64,000 nucleotides of DNA from Niabella aurantiaca DSM 17617 (GTDB lineage: Bacteria; Bacteroidota; Bacteroidia; Chitinophagales; Chitinophagaceae): assembly GCF_000374125.1 (NCBI RefSeq), contig NZ_KB893625.1:62001-126000 (forward strand). The letters run 5' to 3'. The notes beneath the pieces are model-generated. The model saw only the letters and a program-made list of their open reading frames with translations. It was not told the origin of the DNA and made no database searches. The position numbers and the translations under genes were made by a program. Positions 9,813-17,529 of this stretch are shown one piece after another. Position 1 is the stretch's first letter. Every line of letters starts with the position of its first letter.

Positions 9813-12425
9813 ATGAATTTAGGAAATTTTACAATTAAAGCAGCAGAGGCATTTCAACAGGCCCAGCAGTTGGCCTTTAATGCTAAAAATCCGAATATAG
9901 AAGTAGAACATATTTTAAAGGCGTTGCTGGACCAGGAAGATTCACCGATCGAATACCTGTTGAAAAAAAATAATGTAACGGTGAATCTGGTGCACTCCAA
10001 GCTGGATGAGTTGCTGGCAAAACTGCCTGCTACCGGCGGAGAGCCTGCCCAGCAGATCAGCCGGGATGCCAATAATGTCGTGTTGAGGGCAGGAGCCTCC
10101 CTGAAGCAATTTAATGATGAATTTATCACGCCCGAGCACCTGCTCCTGGCGATCGTGGAGGGGAGCGATGCCGTTGCTAAATTGCTTAAAGATGCAGGCC
10201 TTACCCAAAAGGGGCTGATCACAGCCATCAAAGATCTGCGGCAGGGGGGAACCGTGTCTTCGCAGACACAATCCCAGGAGTTCAACGCGCTGAATAAATA
10301 TGCAAAAAATCTGAACGAACTGGCACGGCAGGGCAAGCTGGATCCCGTGATCGGCCGTGATGAAGAGATCCGCCGTACCCTGCACATCCTGAGCCGCCGT
10401 ACCAAAAACAACCCGATCCTTGTGGGGGAGCCCGGTGTAGGTAAAACCGCTATTGTAGAAGGACTGGCACACCGGATCATTAACGGGGATGTACCGGAGA
10501 ATCTTAAGTCGAAAGTGATCTATGCGCTGGATATGGGGCTGCTCATTGCCGGGGCCAAGTACAAGGGTGAGTTTGAAGAACGGTTAAAGGGAGTGGTCAA
10601 AGAGGTCAGCGGCAGTGACGGAGAGATCATCCTGTTTATCGACGAGATCCACACACTGGTGGGAGCCGGTGGTGGCGAAGGCGCGATGGATGCCGCCAAT
10701 ATCCTGAAGCCGGCGCTGGCACGCGGTGAGCTGAGGGCCGTAGGTGCCACAACATTGAACGAATACCAGAAATTTTTTGAGAAGGATAAAGCGCTTGAGC
10801 GGCGTTTTCAGAAAGTACTGGTAGACGAGCCCTCGGTAGAAGATGCGATATCCATCCTAAGGGGCTTAAAAGATAAATATGAAACCCACCATCATGTGCG
10901 CATCAAGGATGAGGCCATTATTGCGGCGGTGGAATTATCGCACCGGTATATCACCGATCGCTACCTGCCGGATAAGGCCATCGACCTGGTGGATGAGAGC
11001 GCTGCCAAGCTGCGGCTGGAAATGAATTCCATGCCCGAGGAGCTTGATCGCCTGAACCGGCATATCCGGCAGCTGGAGATCGAGCGCGAAGCGATCAAAC
11101 GGGAGAATGATGATGAGAAATTAAAACAACTGAATACGGATATTGCAAACCTTTCTGTAGAGCGGGACACCCTCAAGGCTAAATGGCAGGAAGAAAAAGA
11201 GCTGGTAGAGAAGATACAGGCAGGAAAGGCAAAGATCGAAGACTATAAGATCGAAGCGGAAAAGGCCGAGCGGAATGGCGATTACGGCAAGGTGGCCGAG
11301 ATCCGGTATGGTAAAATAAAAGAAGAAGAAGAACAGATCATCCGGTTTACCAAAGAGCTGAATGAAAGTGCCGAAAGCCGGTTGCTTAAAGAAGAAGTGG
11401 ACGCGGAGGACATTGCCGAAAGCATTGCAAAAGCAACGGGCATCCCGGTTACGAAAATGTTGCAGAGCGATAAAGAGCGGTTGCTGCAACTGGAAGAGCA
11501 CCTGCACCAGCGCGTGGTAGGCCAGGATGAGGCCATAGCCGCAGTGGCAGATGCCGTACGCAGAAGCCGAGCCGGGCTGCAGGACCCCCGTAAACCTATC
11601 GGCTCCTTTATTTTCCTGGGCACTACCGGTGTGGGAAAGACCGAGCTGGCAAAAGCGCTGGCAGAATTTCTTTTTGACGATGAAAGCATGATGACGCGTA
11701 TTGATATGAGCGAATACCAGGAAAAACATACGGTGAGCCGCCTGGTAGGAGCGCCTCCGGGATATGTGGGCTATGACGAGGGCGGCCAGTTGACCGAGGC
11801 CGTACGCCGGAAACCCTACAGCGTGGTATTGCTGGATGAAATAGAAAAAGCGCATCCGGATGTATGGAACGTGCTGCTGCAGGTGCTGGATGACGGCCGC
11901 CTTACGGATAATAAAGGCCGGGTGGTCAATTTTAAGAACACCATCATCATCATGACCAGCAACATCGGCAGCCATATCATTCAAAACGCGTTTGAAGATG
12001 TGACCGAAAAGAATGTGGATGCGGCCACGGACAAAGCAAAGGCCGAAGTCATGAGCCTGCTGCGGGAAACCATCCGGCCGGAATTCCTGAACCGCGTGGA
12101 TGAGATCATTATGTTTCACCCGTTATTGAAGAGAGACATTGTAGGCATTGTGAAGATACAACTGGAAGCGCTCAGGAAGCTGGTTGCCCAAAACGGCATT
12201 CAACTGGAGTTTAGTGATTATGCGCTGGAGTTCCTTGCCGAACAGGGCTATGACCTTCAATTTGGAGCCCGCCCGTTAAAAAGGCTGATCCAGAAAGAGA
12301 TCGTAAACCAGCTGAGCAAACGGATATTGCAGGGCGACCTGGACCGGTCGCGGCCCGTTCTGGTGGATGTTTTTGATAATACGGTGGTCTTTAGAAATGA
12401 AAACCAGACCGGCAAAGAAAAATGA
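9813..12425 (+). CDS. clpB: ClpB disaggregase (Hsp100 AAA+ chaperone)
   Basis: An 870-residue cytoplasmic protein of the usual ClpB length. It has the N-terminal Clp repeat domain (about 1-145, beginning [16 protein letters not shown]), first AAA+ module with Walker A GEPGVGKT and Walker [13 protein letters not shown], the long coiled-coil M domain (about 405-520, rich in E, K and R) that distinguishes ClpB from ClpA/ClpC, and a second AAA+ module with GTTGVGKT and [16 protein letters not shown]. The D2 small domain ends with [13 protein letters not shown]. ClpB threads aggregated proteins with DnaK help after heat stress. It stands alone, followed by its own terminator. No CIRCE operator was found upstream. 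Confidence 0.97.
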   Translation: MNLGNFTIKAAEAFQQAQQLAFNAKNPNIEVEHILKALLDQEDSPIEYLLKKNNVTVNLVHSKLDELLAKLPATGGEPAQQISRDANNVVLRAGASLKQFNDEFITPEHLLLAIVEGSDAVAKLLKDAGLTQKGLITAIKDLRQGGTVSSQTQSQEFNALNKYAKNLNELARQGKLDPVIGRDEEIRRTLHILSRRTKNNPILVGEPGVGKTAIVEGLAHRIINGDVPENLKSKVIYALDMGLLIAGAKYKGEFEERLKGVVKEVSGSDGEIILFIDEIHTLVGAGGGEGAMDAANILKPALARGELRAVGATTLNEYQKFFEKDKALERRFQKVLVDEPSVEDAISILRGLKDKYETHHHVRIKDEAIIAAVELSHRYITDRYLPDKAIDLVDESAAKLRLEMNSMPEELDRLNRHIRQLEIEREAIKRENDDEKLKQLNTDIANLSVERDTLKAKWQEEKELVEKIQAGKAKIEDYKIEAEKAERNGDYGKVAEIRYGKIKEEEEQIIRFTKELNESAESRLLKEEVDAEDIAESIAKATGIPVTKMLQSDKERLLQLEEHLHQRVVGQDEAIAAVADAVRRSRAGLQDPRKPIGSFIFLGTTGVGKTELAKALAEFLFDDESMMTRIDMSEYQEKHTVSRLVGAPPGYVGYDEGGQLTEAVRRKPYSVVLLDEIEKAHPDVWNVLLQVLDDGRLTDNKGRVVNFKNTIIIMTSNIGSHIIQNAFEDVTEKNVDAATDKAKAEVMSLLRETIRPEFLNRVDEIIMFHPLLKRDIVGIVKIQLEALRKLVAQNGIQLEFSDYALEFLAEQGYDLQFGARPLKRLIQKEIVNQLSKRILQGDLDRSRPVLVDVFDNTVVFRNENQTGKEK

Positions 12426-12429
12426 AATG

Positions 12430-12460
12430 AATGGGGCGCTTAAAACAGCCCCATTTCTTT
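12430..12460 (+). terminator. Rho-independent terminator of clpB
   Basis: AATGGGGC (12430-12437) pairs perfectly with GCCCCATT (12448-12455) around a 10-base loop, followed by TCTTT. It starts 5 bases after the clpB stop codon. Confidence 0.75.
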
Positions 12461-12669
12461 AGCGGGCGGAAGCATGGGTTTTCCCCGGTAAGTGTTGATA
12501 ATTAAATGTTTATAAAGCAGCCTGGCTTCATTGAAAGAAAAAATTTGTAAGAAGAAAAAAAAAATTATCTTCAACCGCTTTTTTGAGATATTTGTTGTAT
12601 TTATGTATTGATTTTTAAAAGTTTAAAAATCGGTGCCGCCCATCCAAACCAGAAAAATTTTTTAATTGT

Positions 12670-13290
12670 ATGAGCCTGAAGAAAGAAGCTGAAGAAATTA
12701 TTGAGCCTAAAGATATATTTGTGGGCAAGAAAGACGCGCCCGTGATATTAATGGAATTTGGGGAATATGAAAGCGAAGAATGCGCCCGGGCCAATGAAAT
12801 TGTAAAGCAGATTCTGGAGAACTATGAAGGTAAGGTAAAACTGAATTTCCGTCACTTTCCCCAAACGAGAATTCATCAGCGGAGTTTAAAAGCTGCGGAG
12901 TCTGCGATTGCTGCTGCGCAGGAAGGAAAGTTTTGGGAGATGCATAATGTGCTGTTTCAAAACAGGAGGAATCTTGGTACCACTAGTTTAAAATTACATT
13001 CAAAGGAGGCGGGTGTTAATAATAAGAATTTTCTTGAAGAGCTGGTAAACGGAACCTATGGATGGCAGGTACAGGATGATCTGAAATATGGGATCGACCT
13101 GGGCGTAAAAGAAGTGCCGACGTTCTTTGTAAACGGCCAGATGATAAAAGGTAAAACCACTTATCCGCTCCTGAGCCAGGCCATTGATGAAGCCCTCAAG
13201 GGAGCCAAAAAAAAGACCGGCGAAAAGGCAAAAGCAAAACCCAAAGCGGAGGCAAAAGCCCCGGCGAAAACAAAGGCAAAGTCAAAATGA
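12670..13290 (+). CDS. DsbA-like thioredoxin-fold protein with incomplete active site and Lys/Ala-rich tail
   Basis: A 206-residue protein without a signal peptide, so probably cytoplasmic. It has the DsbA-family layout: a strand ending in ILMEFGEYE, a helical insertion with HQRSLKAAESAIAAAQEGKFWEMH, and the cis-proline loop EVPTFFVNG. The place of the CxxC active site reads S35-E-E-C38, so only the second Cys remains and normal disulfide chemistry is doubtful. The last about 35 residues are almost only K, A, P and E and resemble a histone-H1-like nucleic-acid-binding tail. It is monocistronic, between the clpB terminator and its own terminator, in an AT-rich context. Role unknown; it may bind a partner thiol or act in a non-redox way. 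Confidence 0.8.
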   Translation: MSLKKEAEEIIEPKDIFVGKKDAPVILMEFGEYESEECARANEIVKQILENYEGKVKLNFRHFPQTRIHQRSLKAAESAIAAAQEGKFWEMHNVLFQNRRNLGTTSLKLHSKEAGVNNKNFLEELVNGTYGWQVQDDLKYGIDLGVKEVPTFFVNGQMIKGKTTYPLLSQAIDEALKGAKKKTGEKAKAKPKAEAKAPAKTKAKSK

Positions 13291-13385
13291 TTTTGTACGA
13301 TCTTACGGCATTCTGCTATTTTCTTTTATAGGAATTGAGAACGGTCGTTCTTTTGCAGCGGACGATCAGTAAAAAGACGGATAAT

Positions 13386-13426
13386 GGGCCGGAATCCTTT
13401 ACAGTAAAGGGTTTCGGCCCGTTTTC
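13386..13426 (+). terminator. Strong intrinsic terminator downstream of the DsbA-like gene
   Basis: A 16-bp stem (13386-13401 with 13405-13420, two G-U wobbles) closes a 3-base CAG loop and is followed by GTTTTC. It lies about 95 bases after the DsbA-like stop. Confidence 0.8.
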
Positions 13427-13722
13427 GTAAATCGGGAGCCGCTTAATTGTTAAGCAAGGGCAGGGCCGGGAAGCCGGACCTCCATGGCGGCGGTGGTTTA
13501 CCGATCCGGCGCTTTGGTTAAAAAAAATTCAAGAAACAATCGGAAATTTTTTTTTTTGTGCTGTACGTAAAAAAAATAAAGGATTAAATTTTTTTTATGT
13601 TGAATAAATGTGGATATTCGCTGTCCCGCGAAACTTTTTTTATCGTTATGAGAAGATGGTTTCTTGCTGGACTTTTAGGAGAAACATTATCGTAAATGCA
13701 TCAATAAACTTGGTAACTTCTG
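13427..13722 (+). promoter_or_regulatory. AT-rich dnaA upstream region with one DnaA-box-like site
   Basis: This gene-free region contains long A and T runs and one site, TGTGGATAT at 13609-13617, that matches the inverted DnaA box TGTGGATAA at 8 of 9 positions. It lies about 105 bases before the dnaA start, where a DnaA autoregulation site would be expected. No clear TAnnTTTG -7 motif and no cluster of boxes was seen, so this is not offered as an origin of replication. Confidence 0.35.
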
Positions 13723-15156
13723 ATGGAGAAAAATGTCGAAAAAATCTGGTCTAATTGTTTAAAGATTATTAAAGACATTGTGGAGTGGCAGCACTATAAA
13801 ACCTGGTTTGAACCGATAAAGGCAATCTCATTGAAAAACAACGTGCTGGTGATCCAGGTCCCCAGCCAATTCTTTTTTGAGTATCTTGAAGAACATTACG
13901 TAAATTTATTGGCAAAGACGTTGAAGCGTGAGTTAGGGAAAGAGGCCCGTCTGGAATACCGTATAATGGTGGATAGCGGAAACAGCAAAAACAAGCCGCT
14001 TACCATGGATGTTACCGGTACGGGATACAAAACCTATTCAAATAACGAAATGGATTTTCCGCTCGTGATCAATAACCCTGTAAAAAATCCGTTTGTCATA
14101 CCGGGCATTAAGAAAATGCAGATTGACCCTCAGCTGAACATCAACTATACGTTTGATGCTTATATAGAGGGCGATTGTAACCGTGTGGCCCGGCGGGCGG
14201 GGAAAACAGTGGCGGAGAAGCCGGGCGCCAATTCCTTTAACCCCCTGGTCGTATATGGAGGGGTAGGGTTGGGAAAAACACACCTGGTACAGGCCATTGG
14301 TAATGAGGTAAAGAAAACGCATCCGAATAAAATAGTGCTTTATGTTAGTTCCGAAAAGTTCATCAATCAGTTTATGGACCATAGCCGGAACAATGCCATC
14401 AATGATTTTATCCATTTTTACCAGCTGATCGATGTACTGATCGTGGACGATGTGCAGTTCTTCAGCAAAGCGGAAAAATCACAGGATGCTTTTTTTGCTA
14501 TTTTCAACCACCTGCACCAGTCCGGAAAGCAGCTCATTCTTACATCTGATAAGTCGCCCAAGGACCTCGAAGGGGTACAGGAGCGTTTACTGAGCCGTTT
14601 CCGCTGGGGGCTCAGCGCAGATCTTCAGATCCCCGATTATGAAACCCGCATCGAGATCCTGGAGCGGAAAATGAAGGCCGATGGCCTGGAAATGCCCAAG
14701 GAAGTGGTAAAATACATTGCCTACAACATCAACAGCAATGTGCGGGAACTGGAAGGAGCGCTCATTTCCCTGCTGGCCCAGTCGTCCCTGAACCGGCGGG
14801 AGATCGATCTTGACCTGGCAAAAAAAGTACTGCGGAACTTTATCAAATCCTCCAGCAAAGAGATCACGATCGATACCATCCAGAAAATGGTTTGCGATTA
14901 TTTCAATGTACCCTACGATAAGCTCCTGCAAAAGACCCGCAAACGGGAAATTGTTCAGGCCCGTCAGATCACGATGTATCTGGCGAAGTCTTTTACCAAA
15001 AACAGCCTGAAGACCATCGGCGAACATTTTGGCGGCCGGGATCATACAACGGTCATCCACTCCTGCCAAACGGTGAAAGACCTGATGGATACAGACGCCG
15101 TTTTCCGTGAGAACGTGCTGGAACTGCATCAGAAGGTGCAGTTGGCAGCTATGTAA
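13723..15156 (+). CDS. dnaA: Chromosomal replication initiator DnaA
   Basis: A 477-residue DnaA. It has the N-terminal DnaB-interacting domain (about 1-90, W.NCLKIIKDIVEWQHYKTWF), a variable linker, the AAA+ domain with Walker A GGVGLGKTH and Walker B VLIVDDVQFFS, the arginine-finger region GVQERLLSRFRWG, and the C-terminal helix-turn-helix with the signature GGRDHTTVIHSCQTV near residue 440. DnaA binds DnaA boxes in its ATP form, melts oriC and recruits helicase. Translation starts at ATG 13723. It is a single gene followed by a tRNA-Ser. Confidence 0.98.
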   Translation: MEKNVEKIWSNCLKIIKDIVEWQHYKTWFEPIKAISLKNNVLVIQVPSQFFFEYLEEHYVNLLAKTLKRELGKEARLEYRIMVDSGNSKNKPLTMDVTGTGYKTYSNNEMDFPLVINNPVKNPFVIPGIKKMQIDPQLNINYTFDAYIEGDCNRVARRAGKTVAEKPGANSFNPLVVYGGVGLGKTHLVQAIGNEVKKTHPNKIVLYVSSEKFINQFMDHSRNNAINDFIHFYQLIDVLIVDDVQFFSKAEKSQDAFFAIFNHLHQSGKQLILTSDKSPKDLEGVQERLLSRFRWGLSADLQIPDYETRIEILERKMKADGLEMPKEVVKYIAYNINSNVRELEGALISLLAQSSLNRREIDLDLAKKVLRNFIKSSSKEITIDTIQKMVCDYFNVPYDKLLQKTRKREIVQARQITMYLAKSFTKNSLKTIGEHFGGRDHTTVIHSCQTVKDLMDTDAVFRENVLELHQKVQLAAM

Positions 15157-15229
15157 GCCCGCTGCTTTTCCGTGCCTGTTTTTTTAATGATTTTACCCAT
15201 ATTTTTTAGTTTATATAGTGGAGTTTCTC

Positions 15230-15237
15230 TATTTTTG
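15230..15237 (+). promoter_or_regulatory. Bacteroidota -7 promoter motif before tRNA-Ser
   Basis: TATTTTTG matches TAnnTTTG exactly and lies 23 bases before the tRNA 5' end, giving a short leader. The expected -33 region, about 27 bases upstream, is only T-rich, so the match is partial. Confidence 0.45.
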
Positions 15238-15260
15238 CAGCCCTTGTAAGGGAATCAGCC

Positions 15261-15349
15261 GGTGAGGTGGATGAGTGGCTGAAATCAGTAGTTTGCTAAA
15301 CTGCCGTACGGGTTAAACTGTACCGCGGGTTCGAATCCCGCCCTCACCG
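15261..15349 (+). tRNA. tRNA-Ser (anticodon GCU)
   Basis: An 89-base cloverleaf. The acceptor arm is GGTGAGG with CCTCACC, the anticodon stem GTAGT/ACTGC encloses loop TTGCTAA with anticodon GCT at 15295-15297, a long class II variable arm (CGTAC...GTACCG) identifies a serine tRNA, and the T arm is GCGGG-TTCGAAT-CCCGC. The discriminator base is G at 15349, as usual for serine. CCA is not encoded. It decodes AGC/AGU. Confidence 0.96.
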
Positions 15350-15374
15350 CAAAAAGATTATCAGATCTTGGCAG

Positions 15375-15409
15375 AAGGCCCGGAAATGCAATGTTTCCGG
15401 GCCTTTTTT
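15375..15409 (+). terminator. Intrinsic terminator after tRNA-Ser
   Basis: GGCCCGGAAA (15377-15386) pairs perfectly with TTTCCGGGCC (15394-15403) around a 7-base loop, extended by AA/TT at the base and followed by TTTTTT. Confidence 0.85.
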
Positions 15410-16300
15410 GTCTCCGGTCCTGCCGGATTGGATAAAAAAGGCGCTGTTTAATAGTACACCGGTTTCAAAATTATCTTTATAAATATATGTCCGGTCAGTG
15501 AAGACACCATAACAGCCAACTTAAGAGTATGCCGTGCCTATAGCACTCTGCTGTTCCGAAGGATGTTCTGGTTCCGGAATAAATTCCGGGCGTTGCCGGA
15601 TCATTCAGGCCGCCCGCCTTTTGTATCCTGGGTAATATTATAAGAGGCATGCCTCACCTCATGTGCCAATAACGAACCGAGATTCGTTGTAAAAACCTGC
15701 AATGAAAAGAGGAGAGCCATAGATTCGGACCATAAATTGACGGCTATGGTGAAGACATTGCCTGTGGTGCAGGTCATGATTGGGATCTCCATAAACCATT
15801 TTAAGAGATCACTCATTTTAAAGCTTGCAAATCGTTGCATAGTGAAGGGCTTCAAAATGTACCCGACGGATCCGGCCCGATTTGCTCCCCGTAAAAGGTT
15901 CAGCAGATGAACCGCTTGTCTTGAAAAGAGCGCATTTCGAAATTTGTACCCCCCCAATGAGCAGTTATATCTGAAAGAAGGTGCAAGATGAGCGTGCCTT
16001 ATTAAAGAACTTGATGAAAAAGCTGCCAAAAGCTGATTGCAGTCAATGCTACCTGTCGGGAGAACCTGAAAATAAATGAGCAGGTCAATTGAACAATGAT
16101 AAAATATTATACATAACTGTCAAGATGATATAGATATCCCGGACTACAACAAAATATCTTAGCAGCATTGAAATAATCGCATATGTAGCTACCGGATCTC
16201 TGAAGGCCACTGTCGGGTGCTGGGGTTTTCCTGTCAGGGATTATTTCAAAACACCCGGGTATTGGTGCTGCTCTGGCAGGAACGATGACTGCTATCCGGG
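15410..16300. other. Gene-poor junction between tRNA-Ser and PUL2
   Basis: No convincing gene is seen in this stretch. One minus-strand open frame (15601-16029, 142 codons, TTG start) contains an HEVRH sequence resembling the zinc-metalloprotease HExxH motif, but it has no family support around it, no ATG start and unusual composition, so it may be a decayed fragment or chance. The region marks the change from the GC-richer dnaA side to the AT-rich PUL2. Confidence 0.4.
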
Positions 16301-16323
16301 TTATTCTTTAGTAAATAGAATAA
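16301..16323. promoter_or_regulatory. Inverted repeat, candidate operator upstream of the aldolase gene
   Basis: TTATTCT (16301-16307) and AGAATAA (16317-16323) form a perfect 7-bp inverted repeat with a 9-base spacer, 90 bases before the start codon at 16413. The shape fits a dimeric repressor or activator site. No regulator gene is in the window, and the use is inferred. Confidence 0.35.
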
Positions 16324-16412
16324 GCAGATGGATTTTTAAAAGCCCTGGCGCTTAATGGAATTTCCACGTTCCAGACAGAAATACGTTTAATGATCGATAG
16401 AAAAATAGACCA

Positions 16413-17363
16413 ATGAACAATAAGAAAAAATTTGTACCGGTAATGCTGACGCCTTTTCGTGAAGATGGCCGTATTGATTTTAATGGATTAACCCGGCTGA
16501 CTGATTTTTACCTCAATAACGGGGCACAGGGATTATTTGCGAATTGCCAGTCGAGCGAGATGTTTGCATTAACACCCGATGAACGGCTAAACCTGGTAGC
16601 ACATGTATTGAGCATTGTCGATGGAAAAGTTCCCGTTGTGGCCACGGGTAATTTTGGAGATACCCTGGAAGCGCAGGCCTCATTTGTTAGAAAAGTTTAT
16701 GCATTGGGTGTACAGGCGGTTATATTGCTTACCAATCAATTGGTAAAACAGGATGAGCCTGAAGCTGTATTAGAGGCAAACATTCTGAGGTTACTGGAGT
16801 TAACTGCAAATATCCCCCTGGGTTTTTACGAATGCCCCGAGCCGTATAAAGTAGTTCTTTCGCCGCAATTGCTGGGCCGCGTGGTAAGTACAGGCCGGAT
16901 TATTTATCATAAAGATACCTGCCTGGATATTGAACAGGTAAAGGAAAAAAACAGGCTTTCTGCAGGTGTAAAAGATTTTGCTTTATATGATGCCTATATG
17001 GCGCATGCGGTGGAATCTTTAAAATCGGGTTCCGTCGGGCTTTCCTGTATTCAGGGGAACTATTTCCCGGAATTGGTGGTGTGGTTGTGTGACAATTATG
17101 ATGACCCCGCAATGGAAAAAGAAGTGGCGTTGGTACAGCAATTTTTCATAGATGAGATGGAGGTGATGCACAGGGACTACCCACAATCGGCAAAGTATTA
17201 TTTATTAAAAAAGGGCATATTGATGTCTTCCCATACCCGTAAATCGAAGGGCAACGAAATATCTTACAAGACCATGGATGGTATCAACCAGCTGGAATTA
17301 AGGTACAGCAAACTGTTGGGACAGCTAACAGGAACGAAAGTAAATATTGGTAAGATCGTATAA
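16413..17363 (+). CDS. DHDPS/N-acetylneuraminate lyase family class I aldolase
   Basis: A 316-residue cytoplasmic protein of the DapA/NanA family. The barrel starts with VPVMLTPFREDGRIDFNG, typical for the family. The Schiff-base lysine is Lys167 in IYHKDTCLD, and the proton-shuttling tyrosine is Tyr139 in GFYECPEP. The carboxylate-binding loop reads NCQSSEMFAL instead of the usual G(S/T)TGE, so the substrate may differ from both pyruvate-semialdehyde and sialic acid. It precedes a SusCD system and a sialate-O-acetylesterase-type gene, which makes a sugar-acid or sialic-acid-like substrate attractive, but this is inference. A possible operator lies upstream, and a promoter for the next gene follows its stop. 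Confidence 0.85.
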   Translation: MNNKKKFVPVMLTPFREDGRIDFNGLTRLTDFYLNNGAQGLFANCQSSEMFALTPDERLNLVAHVLSIVDGKVPVVATGNFGDTLEAQASFVRKVYALGVQAVILLTNQLVKQDEPEAVLEANILRLLELTANIPLGFYECPEPYKVVLSPQLLGRVVSTGRIIYHKDTCLDIEQVKEKNRLSAGVKDFALYDAYMAHAVESLKSGSVGLSCIQGNYFPELVVWLCDNYDDPAMEKEVALVQQFFIDEMEVMHRDYPQSAKYYLLKKGILMSSHTRKSKGNEISYKTMDGINQLELRYSKLLGQLTGTKVNIGKIV

Positions 17364-17378
17364 AAATGTGCAAAAAAA

Positions 17379-17413
17379 TTGAAAAGCGGAGGAATGAGAT
17401 GAAGTTATTTTTG
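17379..17413 (+). promoter_or_regulatory. Bacteroidota-type promoter of the PUL2 susC
   Basis: A -33-like TTG at 17379 and a perfect -7 motif TATTTTTG at 17406-17413 have a 27-base start-to-start distance, the geometry expected for Bacteroidota sigma-A promoters. It lies just after the aldolase gene and about 115 bases before the SusC start, implying a long leader. Confidence 0.5.
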
Positions 17414-17465
17414 TGAAACGATTGATTGCAAATGGGTTGCCTGCTGTAGAGATATATTGAGAACG

Positions 17466-17473
17466 AAGCGCTT
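17466..17473. promoter_or_regulatory. AAGCGCTT palindrome in the PUL2 susC leader
   Basis: A perfect 8-bp palindrome with partly symmetric flanks (AAC before, GTT after), of the kind LacI-type repressors use. It would lie about 45-50 bases into the transcript from the promoter at 17379-17413. Function unproven. Confidence 0.25.
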
Positions 17474-17529
17474 GTTTCTTATCATATGAATTTTAGTTAA
17501 ATAAGATTGTTCATCCGGAAGCCAAGAAT

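Noticed and set aside
11121-12119. 332-codon open frame on the minus strand opposite clpB
   Set aside because: It lies entirely within the well-supported clpB gene, and its protein is rich in F, H and I in the way expected for an antisense shadow of a GC-biased gene. No family pattern is visible.
13427-13722. Origin of replication upstream of dnaA
   Set aside because: Only one DnaA-box-like 8-of-9 match was found and no cluster of boxes or clear unwinding element, so the dnaA location alone is not enough.
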